A stretch of 64,000 bases of DNA from the NCBI RefSeq assembly GCF_902806685.2, contig NC_048561.1, positions 3,967,157 to 4,031,156 on the forward strand, in the 5' to 3' direction. This DNA is from Maniola hyperantus (Eukaryota; Arthropoda; Insecta; Lepidoptera; Nymphalidae). The translations under genes were made by a program, and so were the position numbers. Shown here piece by piece: positions 51,370-63,002 of the stretch (position 1 is its first letter; each line of letters opens with the position of its first letter). Under the pieces are notes generated by a model, which ran no database searches, had not been told where the DNA came from, and saw only the letters and a list, made by a program, of their open reading frames with translations.

Positions 51370-52380
51370 ATGGGTACCTACTTAAGTAACTAAGTAGATA
51401 CTTACCTTCTTACTCTTTTTAGGCAAAACGTTTTTAATTCAGTTGAATTGTTGTATTGTCATAAAAGTTACAGTTCAGTTAAAGGTCATTGTTTTTGTAT
51501 GTTCTGAAGCAGGTACCTATAGTCGAATTTTTAAATAAACATTTTTTGACGTTTTCAGTGCTACCAGATTTTTATGAAAAATAAATAGTGCGCGGGGGCA
51601 AAAAGAATCACCAACTGAGTTGGTACAGTAGCTAGGGTAACTTTAGAAAGGTCTCTAACCTGTGAGTGAGTCGATGGTTCAGTGGAATTAAAGGTATAAA
51701 AATTATAAACAACCTCACTCACCTGCTGTAAATTGTTTAATAACATCTAGACCACCTAATTACTCAATAAACTCTAGGTAATAACTCTAGGTACCTATTT
51801 TATTTTAGTAATTATTTACTAGTTTTATAATGCTTCCTTTTTACTAAATATAAAATAGAGAAGCAGGAACTGGTTCATTGACTCATTCACATGACACAAC
51901 TGAACAACATACCTACTATCATCTTAAAATATGGTATCATTACTTTACGATTTGACATTAGCTAATGTCAAAATGTGTTGTTTAATTAAAAATTCAACTA
52001 TAGGTAGCTAAATCTAGTATCATGATACCTACTGGATTTACTTCCAAAGTTTTTTGAAAACAAATCTAAGTAAATATAGGTATTATGACTACGAATATGC
52101 GAGGTACCTATAGGTATGTAGAATGTAAATGTATAAAGGTCATTTTTGTTAAAGCCAACAGGCAATGATTCATATAAACAAAAAAAGTTTGTGTTAAGTA
52201 TGTCTAGCATATAATCTGTTAGAAGTTAGAACTTTGTTTGACAGCAACTTAGCCTAGAAAAAAACATGTTTATGTGATTGGAGTACTTATAGATTATGGT
52301 ACACGTTTAGGAAAAACTAGATTTTATTAATTTTATCATAGTTTTAAGTTTGTAAGACTAGAAAATTAAAAAGTACTTAC
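51370..52380. other. Mostly unique AT-rich sequence
   Basis: No repeat family of this window is evident and no substantial reading frame is seen. If 52382-52740 is a minus-strand exon, this would be the start of its intron. Confidence 0.4.
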
Positions 52381-52381
52381 A

Positions 52382-52740
52382 GGAATTATAGGAACGTATG
52401 TAAATCCACATTCATACATCCGATGTATCAGATCAAACAGCATCCAGCACAGAAAAAAAGAAAATTCAACTCCACACTTTCACAAAAGGAATGCACTAGA
52501 CACAACTAATAGAAAAACATAATATTGATATCTTTCACTGAGTAACATTGTGCAGACACATCGAATCATAACACCTCATCAACAACCACATGCACCAGGT
52601 CTTCGGGGGTGCTAACCCATATTCCAACATTAAATTACACTGTAATGAACGAAATTATAGCTAATTTACCGAGCGCCCGACGTCCGTTCGCCTCGACAAA
52701 ATTATAAAACGTTTTTCGAAAGCGCTTAGACACTGAGACG
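52382..52740 (-). other. Candidate non-coding first exon of a host gene
   Basis: On the minus strand the unique sequence ends CTATAATTCCT|GTAAGTACTT at 52381/52380, a strong donor from +1 to +6. Upstream, arthropod initiator-like TCAGTG occurs at 52736-52731. No long open frame, so it would be a 5' UTR exon. The exon limits are guesses. The remaining exons are not identified and may lie outside the window. Confidence 0.3.
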
Positions 52741-53330
52741 TTGGTCTTTCGAAAATGTACAAAATACAGTGGTGCGTTAAATAGGAAAATCGATAAGGCC
52801 GCCGCCGCCGGATCGAAACTAGAATAATAATTTATCAAAAAATGTAATAAAAACGACATTATTTCTCGTGACGGTTCCGACCTGTCAGAATTTTCTATGC
52901 GTCAACCGACCTATTTCGAAAACAGGTTCATTCTACTACAAGATTAGCGCGGAGGATGGACAACTAAAATCAGCCGGTTAGTATCGTTTGCTAAGGGACA
53001 AACGACCATATCGACTTTCATATTTGGAGTTTAGTCGCAAAAAAAATGCGAACCGACAACAATTTTGTTTTTGTTAAGTATTACGGCGGATTGGAAAATT
53101 CCAAATAATAAGGCAAACGGGCACGCGGCACCCGTGGACAAACGCGTGAAACTGTTTTCGAAACCATTTGGTACGTCGTACGACGTCATTTTTGGCGTAT
53201 TTTGAGTTGGGTCGTGAACGGGAAAACTCGAAACCGTTCGGTTGTGCGAAAGGGATAGCCACGAGTCTATTGCAAAGAAAACTGGACTTTAAACGCCCTA
53301 GTAGTTCATACTCGGCCGTTTAAATTTCCT
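52660..53330. promoter_or_regulatory. CpG-rich, repeat-poor region; possible promoter
   Basis: Enriched in CG dinucleotides compared with its surroundings (gagcgcccgacgtccgttcg, ccgccgccgccggatcg, gtacgtcgtacgacgtcatt), with no match to the window's repeat families. Function is inferred from composition only. Confidence 0.3.
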
Positions 53331-54620
53331 ATCTTTAATGCAAAGAAATCTAGTGAAGCCGTACTGTACTATTTCGAAGTTTTTTTCTATATTACGTATA
53401 TCTAGAAGAGAGCGGCTGGGCTGTTTTTCTATGTAATTATGCGCTAGTGTGGGTGACTTCCCGTACGTGTAGTTATCGTTTTGGATTACACTTGTGGGTG
53501 TTTCATATTACATAAAAATTGTATAGCCAGTGACTGGCTCATGGATGGAATCAATAATCTAAAAATTTCATTTAAGTAATATTTTTTGAGCAAGTCACGC
53601 CTATACCTACCTATCCAATAACTAATAGTACGCGAGTTTTGAAATCACTTCGAAACTTACCTACCTACCTATGTACAGTTAAAGTTAAAGTAATCGTGTT
53701 TTGAATGAGAACTGGCGGTGTTTTAAATTAAAATGTATTAGGTAGGTAGGTAGGTATGTCTATTGAAGTGTGTCTAATAAAATATTCAAATGCAATTACA
53801 TTTTGTGTTTTTGCTTTAATAACTGCTTTTGTATTGAAATATGTACAGGTTTTCTAAATACATACATACTTACCAAAGTAGGTACCTAATAAGTACTTAC
53901 CTATTACATCGCTGTATGCATTGCTTACATAGTACGTAGGTACCTACCTAATAAGTAACTACCTACCTAAGACCTAACCTAAGTCCTAAGTACCTGTCTA
54001 CCTTATTATTGTAAATATCTAAGACATTTAGAGCTAGACCTAACATGTCTATCAAAATGGCACCCTATTCCACCCAACTTCGTTCGGTTGGAATTTCTGA
54101 AAATTTTGTTTTAGTAGGGGTTTACATCATCATTATTGTAAGGAGCCCACGAAGGAAAAATAACTCGAAGACGATTTCACAAGTTTATTTGTCGGTTTTC
54201 ATTACAGAACTACCTGCCTATTCGGCCACACGGCTTTTTATATCGTTTATCATGAATGAACTCAGACATTAATCGAAATGACGTGAAGTTACCTTCGTTC
54301 ATTCCTTAAGATTCGTTTTCAACGTATCTTAACTAAAGTCATTATTATGTTAACAAACAAATATATGTAATACTACTTTGATAAATAATTGTAGTAATTT
54401 TAACGATTAGCAAACTTAGTAAGTAAGTTACTTTAAATAGATATGCAATTTAGGGACGTCTATTGTCAACAACATTTGATTGAATGAATCACATAAGGTT
54501 TAGGTTGCAATATTCTACATTCAATCAAATGTTTCCTTCATATTATATTTAATGCGCTCTATTAATTATGGCCATAGTATTTAACTTTACAATTTTTAAT
54601 ATTTATAACATGATTTCTAA
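53331..54620. other. Mostly unique sequence with (TAGG)n and (ACCT)n runs
   Basis: Short tracts such as taggtaggtaggtaggtatg (53740) and related ctacctacct words recur. The word taggtacctacc is common to 51-57 kb. No gene seen. Confidence 0.35.
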
Positions 54621-54625
54621 CATTA

Positions 54626-54987
54626 TCATCAACCAATAGACGTCTTCTGCTGGACATAGGCCTCTTGTAGGGACTTCCACACGCCACGGTCTTGCGCCGC
54701 CTGGATCCAGCGGCTCCCTGCGACTCGTCTGATGTCGTCCGTCCACCTAGTGGGGGATCTCTTCCAACGCTGCGTCTTCCGGTGCGAGGTCGCCATTCCA
54801 GCACCTTGGGACTCCAACGTCTATCGGTTGTACGAACTATGTGCCCTGCCCATTGCCACTTCAGCTTCGCAACCCGTTGAGCTATGTCGGTTACTCTAGT
54901 TCTCCTACGGATCTCCTCATTTCTGATTTGATCACGTAGAGAAACTCCAAGCATAGCTCTCTCCATCGCCCGCTGAGTGACTCATGG
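54626..54987 (-). pseudogene. RTE-like LINE C-terminal remnant, one frameshift
   Basis: Minus strand: MERAMLGVSLRDQIRNEEIR to WRPRTGRRSVGR is open, then an extra base pair in the proline run (ggggatctcttcc) shifts the frame, and the RRVAGSRWIQAAQDRGVWKS end continues in another frame up to QQKTSIG. Confidence 0.8.
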
Positions 54988-54989
54988 TG

Positions 54990-55970
54990 GGGTTTACATA
55001 ATACATAATATGAAGAAAACCTATACTTATACAAAATCTCAAGTTTTTAGAGCCAGCCATTTGAGCTGTAGTTACCTACGTTACAATACAAAGAGGACGT
55101 GCGTAGGTAAGTCGTTAGTTACGTGTCCATTTATAAAAATTTAGCCAAAAATATTAGAATGGTCCTGATTAATTTATAGATTAGTCCTGTCAAAAAGTGG
55201 ATTTTTGAAAATTGTTAATTTGACGTGTAGGACTGTAGGTATGTCAAAATATCAAGTGGCATCTCAAATCAAATAACATTTTTCTTTTTACAAATTAAAT
55301 TTTTAAATACATACCTACCTAGTCAAGTAAAACTCGGGATGATGGAAAATCGTGCGATCTTATTGGACTAAGAGCCAGCGCGTGCAGACCTTTTGAAATC
55401 GGCTTTTATTTTTTGTTTTTTTTTTGTGTCGCAAGTCGTCGGACTCGGTAGGTTACTGTAATTTATTGTTACTGTAGGGTAGGATCACGGATGCAGGAGC
55501 TTATCGCATTATTACCATCCCAAGGAAACATTAAAATAATATAGACAACTTTCAATGGATTAGAAATATGGAGCTCAGTCGCTATTATTCAGTGTGGCTA
55601 CCGAATCACCAGGCAGAAATGAGGAATATAGGTAACGCAAAGAAAGAATTAAAAGTTTACAACAGCTCTAATTTGTAATTGTAGATAGGTACTTACTTTC
55701 TCACCTATTACTATAAGGTACCTACTAAGAATCACGATATTATGTTTTACTCGCTTTTTTCTCGAGACGATTTCAAAACCAATCTTGAGAACTAGGCTTC
55801 TCGCACAGATCTAGTATTTTTCCTAGTTCCCACTGAACCTTTCTCTATTAAAAAGCTACAAACTTTCGAAATTAGACCCTATAAACTGACAGTTAAAGTT
55901 CATATTTTCTTTTATATTTCCGTTTCTAAATGAACTTTTCTGACCGTGTTCGCTATTTATTTATAGAAAT
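54990..55970. other. No gene recognised
   Basis: AT-rich, no clear match to the repeated families. Confidence 0.3.
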
Positions 55971-55973
55971 ATA

Positions 55974-56173
55974 CTAGCTTACGCTCGCGACTTCGTCCGC
56001 GTGGACTACACAATTTCAAACCCTTATTTCACCCCTTTAGGGGTTGAATTTTCAAAAATCCTTAGCGAATGTCTACGTCATAATAGCTATCAGCCCGATC
56101 CGTCCAGTAGTTTGAGCTGTGCGTTGATAGATCAGTCAGTCAGTCAGTCACTTTTTCGTTTTATATATTTAGA
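55974..56173 (-). mobile_element. Non-autonomous Helitron, family B
   Basis: CTAG preceded by A, hairpin CGCGGACGAAGTCGCG; a small deletion removes the tgcatgccaaatttc block. Confidence 0.75.
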
Positions 56174-56224
56174 AGATTAATTAGTATTATTTTTAATATA
56201 CGTACCTACTTTTAGGACGTCTAA

Positions 56225-56470
56225 ATGTTTTGAAATACAAATATAAATAATTCCTTTATGGCGAAACTGGGTACACAGTGGAGATGTTACAAAAACAAAA
56301 AGGTACAGCCAAATTCTGCCTATTAGCATGCAATATGTTATGATATACCTAACACATGGTACATGGTTTTGATAAAATTAGTCACATCAAATACTTAGTA
56401 ATATAAAAATCATAGTATTACAATTGTCAAAAATTAAAATAAAATTAAAACTTTACTCTCAAATTATCGT
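56225..56470 (-). repeat. Possible retroelement 3' end
   Basis: atacaaatataaataattcc then gcgaaactgggtacacagtg; position and style resemble the fragment at 37908, but support is weak. Confidence 0.3.
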
Positions 56471-56978
56471 ATTTTTATTGTTTTACTTCAAAACCTTGTA
56501 GACTAGATACCTACGTGAATTCTCTGTGATACCTACCTACCTACTACTATTAGGTACCTAAACTATGGTCGAATTTTATTTTCGAAATCAACATAGATAA
56601 AACTAAGAATTTATGGCTAAATTAATTAATTTTATCTTTTATCATACTTTTACGACGTCCGAATGTTACTATAATCTCAAAGTAATCGTCTTTTTATACA
56701 CTTCCAAACTCAAAATTACTAATTTATTCAATAACACTCATAATCTAGGTAGGTATCTATCTATTTTTGGATACCTACTTATTTATTCACAAATTTCTAA
56801 ACGCTCTTGAAAACTGGTTTCTCAAAATCAAAAACATTTTAAAATGGATTCATTGAACGTACAGTCAGCTAAGTACAACTTATACCTACCTATCTACCTA
56901 CCCACCTATTGATGACCTATTGTAATTATTTATAATTTTTTTATTGAAAATGTTAAAATAATGATGTTTTATCGTAGA

Positions 56979-57202
56979 CTAACTTATGCTCGCGACTTCG
57001 TTCGCGTGGAATACACAAATTTGAAACCCCTATTTCATCCCCTTAGGGGTTGAATTTTCAAAAATCCTTTCTTAGCGGATGCCTACGTCATAATGAGTAG
57101 TTATCTGCATGCCAATTTTCAGTCCGATCCGTCCAGTAGTTTGAGCTGTGCGTTGATAGATCAGTCAGTCAGTCACCGTTTCCTTTTATATACCTATTTA
57201 GA
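56979..57202 (-). mobile_element. Non-autonomous Helitron, family B, CTAG mutated to CTAA
   Basis: Full-length body with the terminal CTAG changed on the plus strand to CTAA, hairpin CGCGAACGAAGTCGCG. Confidence 0.7.
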
Positions 57203-57227
57203 TTTGCAAGCAAACATTTTAAAAGTG

Positions 57228-57383
57228 TATAGTGACAGGTCGAGATGGCGATAGGGGTGTGAGGTTCGGGGACGCCCGCACACCCGCACGTCATCCGCGC
57301 CCGCCCGCACCGGGTTAGCACGGGGCTGTGCGGGTGGGCGGGGCGTTCCCTCCCCGATTGGCATCTCGACCTGTCGCGTAGGT
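57228..57383. mobile_element. Foldback MITE family F, complete
   Basis: gtgacaggtcgagatggcga and ttggcatctcgacctgtcgc arms with a GC-rich centre. Confidence 0.7.
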
Positions 57384-57457
57384 AATATTACTAATACCTC
57401 TTGGGAAGAAAGAAAGAAAACCGTACAATTTAATTCAATTCCCAATTATTACAGGCT

Positions 57458-57592
57458 ACAGTGCGACAAGCGCCAAGGCTACCTTGGCGCGTGGTAAAAA
57501 TCGAAACTAACGTTGCCGTCAAGTGTCCCCTTTGTTCTTGTTTGTCCCCATGTCAATGTCATTCAAGTGCCAAGAGAGCCTTGTTGCACTGT
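57458..57592. mobile_element. MITE with ACAGTGCGACAAG inverted ends
   Basis: ACAGTGCGACAAG and CTTGTTGCACTGT enclose 135 bp (ggcgcgtggtaaaaatcgaa). A diverged copy is nested at 60021-60178. Confidence 0.65.
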
Positions 57593-57599
57593 ACCGACG

Positions 57600-58030
57600 A
57601 TCCTAATATCGGCGTGGACTGTACAATTTTGCATAATATTCTAAAAATAATTAATTTTGACCTTCTTTAGTTTTTGAATAAATTAATTCAAATTGTCTAT
57701 TTATAGATTTTTGAAAATAAAAATACTAGATGCATATTATGTGTAGCTTTGAAAAGTTGTTATCGAAATGACCAAGTTTTTTATTGATGATTGTACATTT
57801 ATATTATATGTAGTAGGGTGCCAATTTCTATAGTTTTGAAAATCAGGACTATCTTTGCGTGAGAAAATTGTTGCCTATTTTTTTTTTGATACTTTGCTAA
57901 ATAAACCTTATCGCTTTATTTGGCGTCAATGACATTTTAATCAAGATATTATGTTACGTTCATGTTACATGGTGTATGAAAACCGTCCTCGCTCATATCG
58001 CATAATAAGGTCCTTGGAATGTAGTAAAAA
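57600..58030. other. No gene recognised
   Basis: AT-rich, no repeat assignment. Confidence 0.3.
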
Positions 58031-58032
58031 AA

Positions 58033-58435
58033 CCGGCCAAGTGCGGTTCCATACTACAGTCGTATTTTTTCGACATATTGCACGATAATTCAAAAACTAT
58101 GATGCATAAAAATAAATAAAAATCTGTTTTAGAATGTACAGGTGAAGACCTTTCATAATATGATACCCCACTTGATATAGTCACTCACTTCGAAAGTTGA
58201 AAATACTAATTATTAGTTCATGACCACAATTTAATTTTTTTTTGTGATCTAACCCTAAATTGACGGTTTTCAGATTTTTCCCCAAATTTCAGCTATAAGC
58301 TATACGTACCTGCCAAATTTCATGATTCTAGGTCAACGGGAAGTATCCTGTAGGTTTCTTGACAGACAGACAGACAGACAGACAACAAAGTGATCCTATA
58401 AGGGTTCCGTTTTTCTTTTTGAGGTACGGAACCCT
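58033..58435 (-). mobile_element. Family G repeat, small internal deletion
   Basis: CCGGCCAAGTGCG then directly gttccatactacagtcgtat: the gagtcaggctcgcgcaatga block is missing. GGTACGGAACCCT end. Confidence 0.75.
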
Positions 58436-58466
58436 AAAAAGGATGTGATTTCTTGTATAGCGGTAG

Positions 58467-58766
58467 TTTCATCATCATCATGATCAACCCATCGCCGGCT
58501 CACTACAAAGCACGGGTCTCCTCTCAGAGTGAGAAGGGTTTTGGCCATAGTCTACCACGCTGGTAGACTTCACACACCTTTGAGAACATGAAGAACTTTC
58601 GATTATGTAGGTTCCCTCACGATGTTTTCCTTCGCCGTTAAAGCAAGTGATATTTAATTAGTTAAAACGCACATAACTCCGAAAAGTTAGAGGTGCGTGC
58701 CCGGGATCGAACCCCCGACCTCCGATTAGAAGGCGGACGTCCTAACCACTAGACTATCACAGCTTA
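58467..58766 (-). mobile_element. SINE family S3, full-length copy
   Basis: Minus-strand sense head aagctgtgatagtctagtgg and gttcgatcccgggcacgcac boxes, tail gatgatgatga (catcatcatgatcaacccat on plus). Confidence 0.85.
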
Positions 58767-58799
58767 GCGGTAGTTTATGGGGCTAGAATTCATTATTAA

Positions 58800-58995
58800 A
58801 GACCAGCAGTTGCCCGCGACTTCGTCCGCGTAAAATTTCTAGTTTCCAATGACATTAGAAATTTTCCCGCTGCAGATGGCCTCACTTACCTACTCACGCA
58901 GTTTCACCTTGCCGATTTTCATCTCTAAATTTAAAAAAACATAGGATTTTCATACAACCTTCCATCCCCCATTTCACCCTCTAAGTGAGGATTTT
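58800..58995 (-). repeat. Helitron-like remnant with CGCGGACGAAGTCGCG hairpin
   Basis: ttgcccgcgacttcgtccgc at the left end; body ttttcatctctaaatttaaa and ccatcccccatttcaccctc. 5' end undefined. Confidence 0.45.
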
Positions 58996-59051
58996 CTGCC
59001 TTCCAAACTTTAGGTCAACAATTAAATTTGGATTGCATTTGGAAACGCTGT

Positions 59052-59120
59052 CCCGTGCCGGGTTAGTGCGAGTGTGCGGGGCGTCTCCCCAGTCCGATTA
59101 CCATCTCAACTTGTCGCGTA
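59052..59120. repeat. Foldback MITE family F, right half
   Basis: gccgggttagtgcgagtgtg and attaccatctcaacttgtcg; left arm absent. Confidence 0.55.
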
Positions 59121-59386
59121 CGATACTTGTCCTAAATACAACAGAAAGGTTGGGAACCCTAATATCTCAAAACACAAGTCCGCTTTTGACCTTCTAAATT
59201 TTTTGACTATTTTAGACTCGGCTCGGAGTCTATTTTGGGATTTTATTTATATTTGGCGGTGATTACATCTAGTTGGTCGCGTAGAGGACAAACACCTCGT
59301 TATTTGCATTTAAAAAATAATTAAATTCTTTAAGTAATCCATTGAATGAAATGTAATAAGTAGAACTATGAGACTATTGAAGGTGA

Positions 59387-59538
59387 AGGAAAAGATCGTG
59401 AGGAAACCTGCATGCCTGAAAGTTCTCCATAATGTTCTCAAAGGTGTGTGAAGTCTGCCAATCCGCACTTGGCCAGAGGAGACCCGTGCTCTGTAGTGAG
59501 CCAGCGATGGGTTGATCATGATGATGATGATGATGAAG
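59387..59538 (+). repeat. SINE family S3, 3' half
   Basis: aggtgaaggaaaagatcgtg ... gatgggttgatcatgatgat. A small deletion joins ttggccag to aggagacccgtg. Confidence 0.65.
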
Positions 59539-59604
59539 ATGATTAGACTATTATATATTCTGTGCTATCAGTTGGTCCCATCTGTAAGACACATTTATTA
59601 TTAT

Positions 59605-59760
59605 TGTAAGTCCCGCAAATTGCTAAAGTGCGTGGCCGTCATTTTAGTGACGTCAGCACTAGACTGAAGTTTCGAGCTGATGGTACTTAAATATTTATAT
59701 TTCGGCTGACGTTAAAATGACGTCATTTCGATGTTAATGAGACATGGTTCCATGTCTATG
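59605..59760. repeat. Inverted-repeat element with GACGTCA arms
   Basis: gccgtcattttagtgacgtc and ggctgacgttaaaatgacgtc form imperfect arms around ttcgagctgatggtacttaa. Confidence 0.5.
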
Positions 59761-59997
59761 TTCCATGTACTAAAACAAAATTCCTATTTCATCTCTAAAG
59801 GCGCAAGCTAAAAAAGACTGGCCTTCCATAGATAAAATAAAAAAGTACCCACTAAGACGCTCGTCTGAGCATTCTATAAAAAAATAAAAAAGGTTAAGGC
59901 CGGGGTAGGGGCAGGGGGGACGGGGGATCTACTTCCAAATACAAATAGTGATGCCGGAAGTTACGAAACATCGATAGGTGTTTTTGAAAATTGCTTA

Positions 59998-60320
59998 CAG
60001 TACGCGGCCCAAAGTAAATCACAGTACGACAAGGCTCTCTTGGCACTTGAATGACATTGACAGGGGGGCGCTGTCGGAGAACAAAGGCTTAAACTATTCA
60101 AACAAGAACAAACGGGACACGTGACGGCAACGTTAGTTCCGATTTTCGCCACGCGCCAAGATAGTCTTGCCGCACTATACATCGATCTTTAGAAGGAGAT
60201 TTGTAGATGTAGATGTCGTTGTGACCGATAAAACGTCTTATAGGTATGAGTGACAGAGACAACGCTCTACAAAGCCGAAATGTCATTCTAAAGGCCGATG
60301 TACATTACTTTCGGCCGCGT
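59998..60320. mobile_element. Foldback MITE family P with another MITE inside
   Basis: CAGTACGCGGCCCAAAGTAA at the left and ttactttcggccgcgt at the right. The left arm stops after aaagtaa, where the ACAGTACGACAAGG element begins. Confidence 0.65.
60021..60178. mobile_element. Nested MITE (CAGTRCGACAAG family)
   Basis: ACAGTACGACAAGGCTCTCT and the reverse complement of agtcttgccgcactata match the ends of 57458-57592. Confidence 0.6.
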
Positions 60321-60529
60321 TTTCTACTTGTTTAATAAGTCAGCAATGTTTTTCTGTTGAATCTATTCAGCAGGATGGATGACCGACTTCGTAGATCCGA
60401 TTTTTTTCTTTTACTTTACCTTCGTGCCTTTACTTACTTGTGTGATAGGTCATTGATGTTTTTCTGTTGAATCGATTCAGCAGGTTAAGCATCCGTTAAC
60501 CCGGGTCGGTAACTGGAAGGGTGCCAACT

Positions 60530-60622
60530 TTGGAGATGTGGTCTGAGCGCGGGTGACGTGCGGGTGTGCGGGGCGTCCCCCCGCCTCATACTTTGATTGC
60601 CATCTCAACATGTCGAGTAATA
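60530..60622. repeat. Foldback MITE family F, right half
   Basis: gagcgcgggtgacgtgcggg and gattgccatctcaacatgtc; left arm missing. Confidence 0.55.
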
Positions 60623-60629
60623 TATAATA

Positions 60630-61310
60630 TCATTGTACACTCTTGATTTTCACATGGTGATGAATAATTATTCATGTCACGAAAGTTGGAACTCTTAATT
60701 GATTTTAGAGATTATCAAAACCAGCTATGGATAAACTATCGATACTTTTTCGATAGCTATTGAATAATAAACGGCACTTCTTCAACGCCATTTCAAAAAT
60801 CGATTACGCGGCGCGTGTGTGGATGGTTTTGAATTTCGAACTTCTATCCATAAAATCATAATAATATTAAAATACATTAGACTTCCAACCTTATCTCGTA
60901 AGGCTAAAGTTTATTTTCGTATGAACGTAATATTTTTATATCTAAACAATTGCTCTATATGCAATTGATTTTGAGGTTTATTTTACATGTGTTAAGGTAG
61001 TATTTCGTTTAGTTTTTAAGTTTTATCTACATGGATGAGTAATCAAAAAACAAGTTTAATTTAAATGATTTTGAGATTTATAACTCTTCAAATAAGGTTG
61101 GATTTTGAATGTCTTTTTAAAATATGTATATATAATATAATATGTGCGTCACACTGGGGATGGAACACTAAAAAATGATAAAAAGCCCGTCAAAATTTTA
61201 TTTTATCGATATTGCGTTTTTTTGACGTTAGCAATTTTTAGATGGATCTATTTCGTAATTTTGTTGATTTTTTCATAGTAGGTACTTCATGTGCGAGTCT
61301 GACTTGGCCA
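60630..61310. other. No gene recognised
   Basis: AT-rich, no supported feature. Confidence 0.3.
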
Positions 61311-61315
61311 GTTTT

Positions 61316-61353
61316 TTAGGGTCACGTACCTCAAAAGAAAAAAAGGAACCCAT
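61316..61353 (+). repeat. Family G start fragment, left boundary of a copied segment
   Basis: agggtcacgtacctcaaaag ... ggaacccatat. The same variant text recurs at 61576-61615 as the start of a longer family G copy. Confidence 0.6.
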
Positions 61354-61575
61354 ATGGACGCAAACAGGCTGATGGATTGGATTGGATTGTCTTAACTCTT
61401 AAGTTCTTAAGTATTACCAAAGATGCTAAATAGGGATTTCCTCGAGCGTCGTGGGGATCTATTGGATTGTGAAGATTAGGTGCTAAAACCCATCACTAGC
61501 CCACTACTGAGCACGAGTCTCCTCTCAGAATGAGAAGGGTTTAGGCCATAGTCTCGCTGGTTCAGTTTTTTTTTT
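61354..61575. repeat. Copy of the 34609-34835 segment
   Basis: Begins ggacgcaaacaggctgatgg (LINE 3' end), includes the LINE tail, the flanking unique text cttaagttcttaagtattac and an S3 tail fragment, and stops in a T-run. It therefore copies a junction rather than one element. Confidence 0.85.
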
Positions 61576-61906
61576 AGGGTCACGTACCTCAAAAGGAAAA
61601 AAGGAACCCATATAGGATCACTTTGTTGTCTGTGTCTGTCCGTCTGTCGTTTCTGTCATGAAAGGGTCTTATAATGGTCTTATAGCACAAGTAAAGGAAA
61701 AAACCGTGAATTTGTGGTTACATTATACATCACACAAAAAAAGTTTCGATTTTCATAATAAGATAACGGTAAAGCTACCAAGTGGGGTATCATATGAAAG
61801 GGCCTTACCTGCACATTCTAAAACAGATTTTTATTTATTTGCAAAATGTCGAAAAAATTACTCGAGTACGGAACCCTCGGTGCGCGAGTCTGACTCGCAC
61901 TGGGCC
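61576..61906 (+). repeat. Family G repeat, internally deleted, first of a tandem pair
   Basis: agggtcacgtacctcaaaag start, gtgcgcgagtctgactcgca end, with the terminal GGCCGG changed to GGGCCA. Confidence 0.7.
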
Positions 61907-61913
61907 ATTTTTA

Positions 61914-61963
61914 GGGTTCCGTACCTCAAAAGGAAAAACGGAACCCTTATAGGATCACTTTGT

Positions 61964-61994
<31 letters not shown>

Positions 61995-62346
61995 CTGTCA
62001 AGAAACCTACAGGGTACTTCCCTTTGACCTAGAATCATGGAATTTGGCAGGTAGGTAGATCTTATAGCTGACATTTGGGGAAAAATCTGAAAACCGTGCA
62101 TTTAGGGTTAGATCATACAAAAAAAAATTAAATTGTGGTCAAGAACTAATAATTAGTATTTTTAACTTTCGAAGTGAGTGACTATAACAAGTGGGGTATC
62201 ATATGAAAGGTCTTCACCTGTAGTTTCTATAACAGATTTTTATTTATTTTTATGCATCATGGTTTTGGAATTACCGTGCAAAATGTCGAAAAAATACGAC
62301 TGTAGTACGGAACCCTCATTGCGCGAGCCTGACTCGCACTGGGCCA
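61914..62346 (+). mobile_element. Family G repeat, complete, second of a tandem pair
   Basis: GGGTTCCGTACCTCAAAAGG to CGCACTGGGCCA followed by a T-run. Shares the unusual GGGCCA terminus with the preceding copy. Confidence 0.75.
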
Positions 62347-62626
62347 TTTTTTAGTATAAAGTCAATATTAACTACGCGATATGAACCGTTAAAGTTAAAA
62401 ATAACCAGGCGTTGCCCTTCCGTTCGTATTTGAAGGCGTTGGACACACAGGACGCGCGATGGAAAAGTGTCCAACGCAGAACGTAAGCCGTTTCGCATCG
62501 TCGCGTCGCCGTCTTGATATTATACCTGCACAGTAGGTGATTTATCGATCTATTTAGTAGTTGTATGATTCATATATTGTAGTATTGGCGTCACGCAGCC
62601 ACTTCTACTCATCTGCTTCGCCTTTA

Positions 62627-62853
62627 TCTATATATATAAAAGGAAAAGGTGACTGACTGACTGACTGACTGACTGATTTATCAACGCACAGCTCAAACTA
62701 CTGGACGGATCGGGCTGAAATTCGGCATGCAGATAGCTATTATGACGTAGGCATCCGCTAAGAAAGGATTTTTGAAAATTCAACTCCTAAGGGGGTGAAA
62801 TAGGGGTTTGAAATTTTGTAGTCCACGCGGACGAAGTTGCGAGCATAAGCTAG
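62627..62853 (+). mobile_element. Non-autonomous Helitron, family B, complete
   Basis: TCTATATATATAAAAGG preceded by A and CTAG followed by T; 227 bp; (GACT)n of five units. Confidence 0.8.
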
Positions 62854-62932
62854 TTTCTTTATATTGATAGTAAATGATTAAGTACTATGCTGACCTGCTC
62901 GCAATAAATATCACAATTTAAAACCATTTGAA

Positions 62933-63002
62933 TTGGAGTGCGTTGGCGGCATTGGTCGCGAATGTTACCCACTTCGCGACCAATGCCTCCAACGCACTCC
63001 AA
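62933..63002. repeat. Near-perfect 30-bp hairpin
   Basis: Arms 62933-62962 and 62973-63002 pair at 29 of 30 positions with a 10-nt loop (tgttacccac). GC-rich in an AT-rich setting. Confidence 0.85.
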
